Positions 1 through 5,215 of a stretch of 5,643 nucleotides of DNA are shown here, piece after piece. The DNA lies in NCBI GenBank assembly GCA_023445955.1, contig JAEXJH010000022.1:1-5643 (forward strand), written 5' to 3'. The notes beneath the pieces are model-generated. The model made no database searches. It was not told the DNA's origin and saw nothing but the letters and a program-made list of their open reading frames with translations. The position numbers were made by a program, and so were the translations under genes. The number at the start of each line of letters is the position of its first letter. The first letter of the stretch is position 1. This stretch comes from Pseudomonadota bacterium. Lineage in GTDB: Bacteria; Pseudomonadota; Alphaproteobacteria; Caulobacterales; Caulobacteraceae.

Positions 1-133
1 CAACCTGGTGGACGCCGACCTCGCCAAGGAAAGCGCCAAGCTGCAGGCGCTGCAAACCAAGCAGCAGCTGGGCGTGCAGGCGCTGTCGATCGCGAACCAA
101 TCGACGTCGTCGATCCTGAGCCTGTTCCGCTAA
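1..133 (+). CDS. fljK: Flagellin, C-terminal end only (5' truncated), probably FljK
   Basis: This is the 3' end of a flagellin gene cut by the window edge. Reading from base 2 gives 43 codons beginning [18 protein letters not shown] and ending SILSLFR before a TAA stop. This is the conserved C-terminal D0 helix of bacterial flagellins, which packs into the inner core of the filament and carries the export and polymerisation surface. The first 36 bases are identical to the matching part of the complete flagellin gene downstream (1459-1494), so the two are paralogues. The LFR ending and the place next to flaG and an fljJ-like gene suggest fljK, but fljL cannot be excluded from 43 residues. A strong intrinsic terminator follows 9 bases after the stop, so the gene probably ends its own transcript. 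Confidence 0.93.
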   Translation, partial: NLVDADLAKESAKLQALQTKQQLGVQALSIANQSTSSILSLFR

Positions 134-142
134 GGAACGGGA

Positions 143-175
143 GGAGGCGGGCCCGCGTGGCCCGCCTCCGCCTTT
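143..175 (+). terminator. Intrinsic terminator after the first flagellin gene
   Basis: A perfect 11-bp stem is visible: GGAGGCGGGCC (143-153) pairs with GGCCCGCCTCC (159-169) around a 5-base loop. It is followed by a pyrimidine-rich tail containing TTT (172-174). It starts 9 bases after the flagellin stop codon, the usual place for a rho-independent terminator. The T-tract is short, so some readthrough into flaG is possible, which matters because no convincing separate flaG promoter was seen. Confidence 0.85.
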
Positions 176-205
176 CCTCGCGGGCGACGCGCAATAACAA
201 GCAAG

Positions 206-231
206 AGAGGAGGGCCGGCCAAGGTGCCGGT
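206..231 (+). promoter_or_regulatory. Ribosome binding site of flaG with a hairpin spacer
   Basis: AGAGGAGG (206-213) is a strong Shine-Dalgarno match but lies 27 bases before the ATG at 241, too far for normal initiation. Between them CCGGC (215-219) pairs with GCCGG (226-230), extendable by a G-U pair (214 with 231). Folding this hairpin leaves 9 unpaired bases (232-240) before the ATG, an ideal spacing. The pairing is seen in the sequence; its use in translation is inference. Confidence 0.5.
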
Positions 232-240
232 AGACAGAAA

Positions 241-576
241 ATGGAACCCAAGGCCGCATTGTCGGCGATCAGAGATTTCGCCGCTTCAACTGCTCCCGCT
301 TCGAACGCCCCGGACCTGTCCGTGGGCGCGAATGTCGTTTCGACGCCCGCTGTCCAGCCGGCCGAGCACGACCTCGCGCCGCCGGTCGACGATGGTCCTC
401 AGCCCGGCGATCTGCGCCTGGTGATCGAGCAGGACGACCACTCCGGCGAGTATATCTACAAGACCGTCGACCGCCGCACCGGCGAGACGCTGCAACAGTT
501 TCCGCGCGAGCAGATCCTGAAGCTGCGCGAGGAAACGACCTACGCATCAGGCGACGTCTTCGACGGTCAGGCCTAG
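241..576 (+). CDS. flaG: FlaG-family flagellar protein
   Basis: The gene encodes a 111-residue protein. Residues 1-55 form a low-complexity, Ala/Pro-rich and probably disordered leader. Residues 57-100 match the FlaG domain: a hydrophobic strand (LRLVIEQDD), then YKTVDRRTGETLQQFPRE, the family's characteristic 'vvDrxTGevirqiPpeE' pattern, ending in a charged helix. No signal peptide or membrane segment is seen. FlaG proteins in other bacteria affect filament length and often sit beside flagellin genes, as here between two of them. The start at 241 is chosen because the only earlier in-frame start, a GTG at 157, lies inside the loop of the preceding terminator. Transcription may come from readthrough or a promoter not recognised in 176-240. 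Its exact role in this organism is not established by the sequence. Confidence 0.85.
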   Translation: MEPKAALSAIRDFAASTAPASNAPDLSVGANVVSTPAVQPAEHDLAPPVDDGPQPGDLRLVIEQDDHSGEYIYKTVDRRTGETLQQFPREQILKLREETTYASGDVFDGQA

Positions 577-581
577 ATCAT

Positions 582-598
582 CCGGCCCTGAAGCTGCG
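582..598 (+). promoter_or_regulatory. Candidate sigma-54 (-24/-12) promoter of the second flagellin gene
   Basis: GG at 584-585 and GC at 596-597 are separated by exactly 10 bases, the invariant sigma-54 spacing. Flanking matches are GGC at the -24 element and TGC at the -12 element, while the consensus A of GGCAC and one T of TTGC are missing. Sigma-54 with FlbD drives many late Caulobacter flagellar genes, so the location fits. Chance GG-N10-GC matches are common in GC-rich DNA; this is the best one in 577-760. It would give a leader of roughly 150 bases. Confidence 0.4.
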
Positions 599-642
599 GC
601 TTTGGGGGCAGGGTGCGACGGCGGGCCGCAGGCGTAAATGAA

Positions 643-666
643 TATGGTTTATAAGCGTTAACCATA
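643..666 (+). repeat. AT-rich inverted repeat upstream of fljJ
   Basis: TATGGTT (643-649) and AACCATA (660-666) are perfect reverse complements separated by 10 bases. They sit in an AT-rich island (about 635-672) that stands out from the GC-rich surroundings. The right arm overlaps TTAACCAT (658-665), similar to CtrA-type half-sites in Caulobacter, with TTAC 8 bases after TTAA, which is not the canonical TTAA-N7-TTAA. It could be a regulator site, or a hairpin in the leader if transcription starts near 609. Confidence 0.5.
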
Positions 667-760
667 ATCTTACCTTCTGACCCCAACTTCGGCAGCGAAC
701 GGATCGCTCGCCGAATCGCGCGCGATCGCAACCACGGCAAAAGCCAGTTGGAGGCCGCGC

Positions 761-1597
761 ATGACGCTGAGCGTCAACACGAACCAGCCCGCGCTGATCG
801 CGCTGCAGAATCTGAACCGCACCAACGACGACATGCAGGCGGTGCAGACCCGGATCAACACGGGTCAATCGATCTCGACCGCCAAGGACAATGCGGCGGT
901 GTGGTCGATCGCTCAGGAACAACGCGGCGACATGAGCGCGCTCGGCGCGGTCAAGATGAGTCTGGATCGCGCGACCTCGATCGCCGACGTGGCCCTGGCC
1001 GCCGGCGAGTCGGTTTCCGACCTCCTGAAACTGATGCGCGAGAAGGTGGTGGCCGCTAAGGACACCTCGCTGACGACGACGTCGCGGACCTCTCTCAACG
1101 CCGACTTCCAGGGCCTGCTGAAGAACCTGGGCCAGGTCATTTCCAGCGCCGTGTTCGACGGCGCCAACCTGCTGGACGGCAGCCAGGCCGCCGACATGCA
1201 GTTCCTGGCCGACGCCGATGCGGCGCAGGCCATCACGCTGTCGCTGCAGAACCTGACGCTGGGCGGCACGATCAACACGCTGACGACCAGCGACGACATC
1301 CTGACGCCGGCCAATGCCGACGCGGTGCTGCAGCGCCTCGATACGACCATGACCGCGGTCAACCAGGCCGTCGGCAACATCGGCACCCAGGCCAAGCAGA
1401 TCGACGCCCACAACAGCTTCGTGGGCAAGCTGAACGACGTGCTCGAAACCGGCGTCGGCAACCTGGTGGACGCCGACCTCGCCAAGGAAAGCGCGCGTCT
1501 GCAGGCCCTGCAGGTCAAGCAGCAACTGGGCGCCCAGGCCCTGTCGATCGCCAACGGCGCGCCGCAGATCATCCTCTCGCTGTTCAAGGGCGGCTAG
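761..1597 (+). CDS. fljJ: Flagellin (FljJ-like, 278 residues)
   Basis: This is a complete flagellin, the filament subunit exported through the flagellar type III apparatus. The N-terminal D0/D1 helices span about residues 1-140, starting MTLSVNTNQPALIALQNLNR and containing RINTGQSISTAKDNAA, the classic flagellin N-terminal signature. Then comes a short linker with FDGANLLDGS and no large variable D2/D3 domain. The C-terminal D1/D0 helices span about 190-278 and end in ILSLFKGG. The length is typical of Caulobacter alpha-cluster flagellins. The ATG at 761 has a good GGAGG Shine-Dalgarno (750-754) at 6-base spacing. The call as FljJ, a minor flagellin in Caulobacter, rests on the position next to flmH and flaEY and on the divergent N-terminus and C-terminal KGG; flagellin is certain, the paralogue name less so. 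It shares a 36-base identical stretch with the upstream flagellin. Confidence 0.93.
   Translation: MTLSVNTNQPALIALQNLNRTNDDMQAVQTRINTGQSISTAKDNAAVWSIAQEQRGDMSALGAVKMSLDRATSIADVALAAGESVSDLLKLMREKVVAAKDTSLTTTSRTSLNADFQGLLKNLGQVISSAVFDGANLLDGSQAADMQFLADADAAQAITLSLQNLTLGGTINTLTTSDDILTPANADAVLQRLDTTMTAVNQAVGNIGTQAKQIDAHNSFVGKLNDVLETGVGNLVDADLAKESARLQALQVKQQLGAQALSIANGAPQIILSLFKGG
1459..1494 (+). repeat. 36-bp direct repeat shared by the two flagellin genes
   Basis: This stretch of fljJ is identical, base for base, to positions 1-36 in the upstream flagellin gene, 1458 bases apart. The repeat starts at the window edge, so its true left boundary in the upstream copy is unknown. It encodes the conserved [11 protein letters not shown] segment. 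Confidence 0.9.
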
Positions 1598-1608
1598 GTC
1601 CTGTCGCA

Positions 1609-1629
1609 CGCGCGGGCTAAGCTCGCGCG
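1609..1629 (+). terminator. GC-rich stem-loop after fljJ (weak terminator or mRNA 3'-end structure)
   Basis: A 9-bp stem with one G-U pair forms between CGCGCGGGC (1609-1617) and GCTCGCGCG (1621-1629) around a TAA loop, 11 bases after the fljJ stop. No T-tract follows, so it is not a canonical intrinsic terminator. It may stabilise the flagellin mRNA or reduce readthrough into flmH. Confidence 0.5.
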
Positions 1630-1656
1630 GGGCGAACCGGGGATTCGGCGACAGGC

Positions 1657-2211
1657 ATGATCGAACTTCGCGATTTGCGGGACGAGGACGAGGCGATCCT
1701 CTTTCAGTGGCGCTCCGAACCGGAGGTCGACCGCTGGATGTCCGACGCCGAGCTGCCCAGCCGCGAGGCTCACGCGGCCTGGTTCGACGCCCTGCGGACC
1801 GATCCGAACATGCGCGGCTGGATGATCACCCGCGCTGGTGCGCCGATGGGCCTGATCACCTTGAGCGGTCTTCGCAGCCATCACCGTCGCGCCAGCCTGC
1901 ACTGGTTCCTCGGCTCGGCCGAAGCGCGGGGCAGAGGCGTCGGCCGCGCCGCCCAGGTGCTGGGCCTGGATCTGGCCTTCGGAGAGCTTGGCCTGCACAA
2001 GGTGTTCGCCGAGGTCATGGCCGACAACGATGCGGCCCTGAAGGCCCAATCCGCCGCCGGCTTCCGCCGCGAAGGCTATCTGCGCGGCCACGTGCTGAAG
2101 GGCGGTCAACCCCGGGATGTGGTGCTTCTAGGCATCCTGGCCTCGGAGTGGGCGGAACTGCGCGAGGACGCCCGCCGGGCGCTGTCGGATGCAAACCTTA
2201 TCGCCGCTTAA
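1657..2211 (+). CDS. flmH: GNAT-family N-acetyltransferase, FlmH/PseH-like
   Basis: The gene encodes a 184-residue cytoplasmic acetyltransferase spanning a single GNAT fold. The N-terminal MIELRDLRDEDEAILFQWRS is typical of the RimJ/RimL/PseH branch. The acetyl-CoA binding motif A is visible as R91-G-R-G-V-G96, fitting the Q/R-x-x-G-x-G/A rule. It is followed by the family pattern LHKVFAEVMADNDAALKAQS and GFRREGYLRGH. In flagellar glycosylation, PseH-type enzymes transfer acetyl from acetyl-CoA to the 4-amino group of the UDP-linked altrosamine intermediate of pseudaminic acid. Caulobacter flagellins carry that type of sugar and flmH is the gene known from this locus, so the assignment rests on both fold and context. 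The Shine-Dalgarno is weak (ACAGG, 1651-1655), suggesting low or coupled translation. A GANTC site (1642-1646) lies just upstream. Confidence 0.85.
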   Translation: MIELRDLRDEDEAILFQWRSEPEVDRWMSDAELPSREAHAAWFDALRTDPNMRGWMITRAGAPMGLITLSGLRSHHRRASLHWFLGSAEARGRGVGRAAQVLGLDLAFGELGLHKVFAEVMADNDAALKAQSAAGFRREGYLRGHVLKGGQPRDVVLLGILASEWAELREDARRALSDANLIAA

Positions 2212-2290
2212 GGTCGAGTCTTAACGAGTCGCCAACGATCCTCTGGCAAAGGTACGGGAGGGGCGTTTTGCGCCCTGATTGGAACAGGTC
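2212..2290 (+). promoter_or_regulatory. Upstream region of flaEY with paired GANTC sites and a hairpin
   Basis: Two CcrM-type methylation sites, GAGTC at 2216-2220 and 2226-2230, flank TTAAC with a 10-base period; a third (GATTC, 2303-2307) lies just inside the gene. TTAA at 2208-2211 and TTAAC at 2221-2225 are 9 bases apart, not the 7 expected of a standard CtrA box. GGGCG (2261-2265) and CGCCC (2271-2275) form a small hairpin next to the Shine-Dalgarno-like GGGAGG (2256-2261). No sigma-54 promoter with correct spacing is present. The promoter itself is not identified. Confidence 0.45.
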
Positions 2291-5158
2291 GTGATCAGCT
2301 TCGATTCCAGTATCCTGCTCAACTACTATCAGGCCCGCGCGGGCGTGACGGGAGCTGCTGCGTCTGGAACGACCGCCACGTCCTCCAGCGGCAAGAAGGC
2401 CGTCGTCCCCAATGCGCCGTGGCTGGGCAACGCGCCCGTCGCCAGCGAGCAGGTCCGTACGGCCCTGAATGGCCGCAAGTTCGTCGATGAAGGCGCCAAC
2501 GCCTCCAGCCTCAAGGGCGTCAGCCCTGACTACAAGAAGCTGTTCGCCTCGTACCAGGCGCTGAGCACCATGGCCGCCCTGGTCACCCAGGCGGGCCAGA
2601 AGGGCCAGACCGACGGCGAGATCAAGCGCCTGCAGACGGCCCTGACGCGCGGCATGACCGAGGTCACCGGCTACGTCCAGAACCTGTCGCTGGACCAGAT
2701 GCGCCTGACGACCGGCGCGGTGATGACCAGCGACAAGGCAACGGTCGGCGTTCCGAAGAACAGCACGACCTACACGACCGACACGCTCTACAGCGGCCAG
2801 GTCGACGACGAGGTGCCGCGCTTCAAGGGCAACGTCTCGTTCGACGTCTCGGTCAAGAGCTTCGGCGCGACCACCAACCTCAACATGGACCTGTCCGAGA
2901 TGGGCTCCACGCCCCGGACGATGTCCAATGTCGTCAGCTACATGAACGGCAAGCTGAAGGCGGCCGGCTTCAACACCAGTTTCTCGGTGCAGCGCACGGC
3001 GGGCCAGGAGCGCACCGTGCAGGTCAGCGGCAAGCCCGTGACCCTGCCGGCCACTGGCGATGACTTCGCCCTGAAGGTCAACGGCGACATCGCCGAGCAG
3101 GTGACCTTCAGCGCCGCGACCACGGCGCCGGCGGTCTATGTCACGACCAAGGCCGGCGATCCCGATCCGGACAAGAACTCTAAGACCGACGACGCCGTCT
3201 ACGAAAGCACCCTGACCATGTACAGCGCCGCCGGCACCGGCGGCGGGGCCAATGCCGGCGCGCCGGGCGGCAAGGTGTTCACTGAGACCCTGCAGGGCAC
3301 CATCAACACCATCCGCAAGTCGGTGACCGCCACCGACGGCTCGATCTACATGCTGGCCGACGTCGACACGGCGGTGGACGGCAAGCTCGATATCAACGGC
3401 CAGCCGATCAAGGGCGACAGCGATGTCGCGCTGCTGAAGTACGACAGCGCCGGTCATCTGCTGTTCGCCCGCTCGCTCGGCGCCACCGACAAGGCCAGCG
3501 GCCTGTCCCTCGCCGTCTCGGACGACGGCAGCGTGGCTGTGGCCGGTTCCGTCACCGGCCGCCTGAACGGCGCGGTCAACGGGCCGATCAACAGCGGCGA
3601 CACCGGTGCGACCAGCGATAGCTTCGTCACCCGCTATGACGCCAAGGGCGACGAGCAGTGGACGGTGCGCCGCGGCGGCCTGCAGGACGACGAGGCCACG
3701 GCCCTGGCGTTCGGCTCGGACGGCGTCCTCTATGTCGGCGGTCGCAGCAAGTCCGATCTGCCGGGCGCGGTCGGCACGGACCCCAGCGGCGGCTGGGACG
3801 CCTATCTGACGGCTTTCGCCACCGACAGCGCCGGCCAGCCCAAGGCGCTGTTCACCCAGAAATTCGGCACGACCGAGAACGACAGTGTCTCGGACATCGT
3901 CGTCAACGGCTCGCAGGTCGTGGTCGGCTCCAAGGAAAACGGCTCGGCCACGCTGCGCAGCTTCGACGTGTCGGCCAATGTGGTGACCGAGAACGTCACC
4001 AAGATGGACCAGTACGGCGCCTATCAGACCGTGCCGGTGACCTACACCAAGAGCGCCGCGGTCACGGCCGGCGCCAAGCGCGACCTGGGCACGCTGAAGG
4101 GCGGCGACCTGGTGGGGCTGAAGATCGACGGCGGCCAGCTCTATGTCGGCGGCTCGACGGCCAACAACGTCATGTCGATCAACGGCGCGACTACTGCGCC
4201 GTCTGGCGGCATGGACGCCTTCGTCGGCCGTATGTCGCTGGATCTCTCCAACAACAGCCAGGACTCGCTGACCTATTACGGCGGCACGGGCGACGACACG
4301 GTCACCGGTTTCGACGTCTCGAACGGCACCGCCTGGTTGGTCGGCTCGGCCGGCAAGAACCTGGATGGCTCCGAAACGGTCGGCTCCAAGGACGGCTATG
4401 TCGCCCAGATCAACGTCGGCACCGGCAATGTCGACTGGAGCCAGCGCCTGACCGGCAAGGACGGCTATGCGACCCCGACCTCGGTGGCCGTGGCCAAGAC
4501 CGGCGCGTCGTCGCTGGACGCCCTGGGCCTTCCGGCCGGGACGATGAACTACGCCCAGTCCGACCGCATCGTCTCGTCGACCGCGGCCCGCGCCGGCGAC
4601 ACCTTCCAGATCCGCACCCGCGAGCGCGGCAACCTGACCACGATCACGATCGAGGCCAACGACACGCTCGAGACCCTGGCCGACAAGATCAAGCGGGCCA
4701 CGGGCTTCCGCGCCAAGGTCGAGACCGCCACCAGCGGCAACAACCGGGTGCTGAAGATCAGCCCGGCCTCCAACACCTCGACGCTCGAGATCGTGGCGGG
4801 CAAGGGCGGCACCGACGTGCTGAGCGCCCTCGGCCTGGCGGGCGGCGTCGTGCGCGCCACCAAGACCGCAGACGGCAAGACCGTCTCGGCCGACGGCAGC
4901 GGTCCGGTCTATGGCCTGAGCCTGCCGCCCGAGCTGGACCTGACCAGTGAAGCCGGCCGCAAGAACGCCACCATGGTCCTGCAGCGCGCCATGTCGTCGG
5001 TCCGCAGCGCCTATCGCGAGATCGCCGACACCGCCATGGGCATCAAGAGCGACAGCTCCAAGAGCTCAGGCAAGACCGACGGCGCGGTGCCGGCCTATCT
5101 GACCAGCCAGCTGGCCAACTATCAGGCGGCGCTGAATCGCCTGACGGGCGGCGGCTAA
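2291..5158 (+). CDS. flaEY: FlaEY-type large flagellar protein with beta-propeller and flagellin-IN-like modules
   Basis: The gene encodes a 955-residue protein, matching by size and position Caulobacter FlaEY, described as regulatory and needed for normal filament formation. It starts MISFDSSILLNYYQARAG, with no signal peptide or membrane helix. Residues about 75-140 are helical. Residues about 175-282 resemble a flagellin/FliD 'IN' module. Residues about 337-740 are SBBP-type beta-propeller repeats: blade signature D-x-(F/Y/A)-(V/L) or close variants with D at 378, 443, 503, 642 and 701, roughly 60-residue periods, and GGxxDD at 462-467 and 664-669. A second IN-like module covers about 768-855 and a helical tail 884-955 ends YLTSQLANYQAALNRL. 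The GTG at 2291 is preferred because MISFDSS looks like a natural N-terminus. A TTG at 2279 would add four residues, and neither start has a well-spaced Shine-Dalgarno. Export through the flagellar apparatus is inferred. Confidence 0.87.
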   Translation: MISFDSSILLNYYQARAGVTGAAASGTTATSSSGKKAVVPNAPWLGNAPVASEQVRTALNGRKFVDEGANASSLKGVSPDYKKLFASYQALSTMAALVTQAGQKGQTDGEIKRLQTALTRGMTEVTGYVQNLSLDQMRLTTGAVMTSDKATVGVPKNSTTYTTDTLYSGQVDDEVPRFKGNVSFDVSVKSFGATTNLNMDLSEMGSTPRTMSNVVSYMNGKLKAAGFNTSFSVQRTAGQERTVQVSGKPVTLPATGDDFALKVNGDIAEQVTFSAATTAPAVYVTTKAGDPDPDKNSKTDDAVYESTLTMYSAAGTGGGANAGAPGGKVFTETLQGTINTIRKSVTATDGSIYMLADVDTAVDGKLDINGQPIKGDSDVALLKYDSAGHLLFARSLGATDKASGLSLAVSDDGSVAVAGSVTGRLNGAVNGPINSGDTGATSDSFVTRYDAKGDEQWTVRRGGLQDDEATALAFGSDGVLYVGGRSKSDLPGAVGTDPSGGWDAYLTAFATDSAGQPKALFTQKFGTTENDSVSDIVVNGSQVVVGSKENGSATLRSFDVSANVVTENVTKMDQYGAYQTVPVTYTKSAAVTAGAKRDLGTLKGGDLVGLKIDGGQLYVGGSTANNVMSINGATTAPSGGMDAFVGRMSLDLSNNSQDSLTYYGGTGDDTVTGFDVSNGTAWLVGSAGKNLDGSETVGSKDGYVAQINVGTGNVDWSQRLTGKDGYATPTSVAVAKTGASSLDALGLPAGTMNYAQSDRIVSSTAARAGDTFQIRTRERGNLTTITIEANDTLETLADKIKRATGFRAKVETATSGNNRVLKISPASNTSTLEIVAGKGGTDVLSALGLAGGVVRATKTADGKTVSADGSGPVYGLSLPPELDLTSEAGRKNATMVLQRAMSSVRSAYREIADTAMGIKSDSSKSSGKTDGAVPAYLTSQLANYQAALNRLTGGG

Positions 5159-5159
5159 A

Positions 5160-5214
5160 GCCCTTTCTGGCCCGTCGAGCTTGAAAGCGTCATCGACGCG
5201 TCGTAGCCAAGGGC
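5160..5214 (+). repeat. Inverted repeat in the flaEY-to-downstream gap
   Basis: GCCCTT (5160-5165) and AAGGGC (5209-5214) are perfect reverse complements. Between them lie a small hairpin GCGTC-ATC-GACGC (5187-5199) and a 10-base palindrome CGACGCGTCG (5194-5203). The right arm contains the only Shine-Dalgarno-like bases (AAGGG, 5209-5213) of the next gene, so folding could hide them. It lacks a T-tract and so is not a clear terminator for flaEY. The functional reading is inference. Confidence 0.35.
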
Positions 5215-5215
5215 C

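Noticed and set aside
157..240. A 28-residue N-terminal extension of flaG starting at GTG 157
   Set aside because: The start lies in the loop of the preceding terminator, has no proper ribosome binding site, and the added residues are unlike the rest of the protein.
224..424. 66-residue open frame from GTG 224, overlapping flaG
   Set aside because: The start has a good Shine-Dalgarno, but the frame lies inside the clear FlaG coding frame and the translation (many Arg/Pro/Ser) looks like a shadow. Kept only as a note in the flaG start finding.
620..633. Second GG-N10-GC match upstream of fljJ
   Set aside because: The spacing fits, but the -12 element reads AGGC rather than TTGC and the context is poor. 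The match at 584-597 is better.
578..1609. 343-residue open frame on the minus strand
   Set aside because: It is antisense to the flagellin gene and rich in Arg, Gln, His and Gly, as expected of a shadow of GC-rich coding DNA.
2208..2225. TTAA ... TTAAC as a CtrA box upstream of flaEY
   Set aside because: The half-sites are 9 bases apart rather than 7, and the first overlaps the flmH stop codon.
2245..2271. Possible sigma-54 promoter before flaEY (GG ... TTTTGC)
   Set aside because: The GG and GC elements are 11 bases apart rather than 10, and sigma-54 tolerates little change in this spacing.
2198..3457. 419-residue open frame on the minus strand
   Set aside because: It is antisense to flaEY with a composition typical of a shadow frame and no recognisable domain.
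3658..4950. 430-residue plus-strand frame inside flaEY
   Set aside because: The translation is almost entirely Arg, Gly, Gln, Asp, His and Pro, the pattern of a shifted reading of high-GC codons. The flaEY frame carries the repeats and domains.
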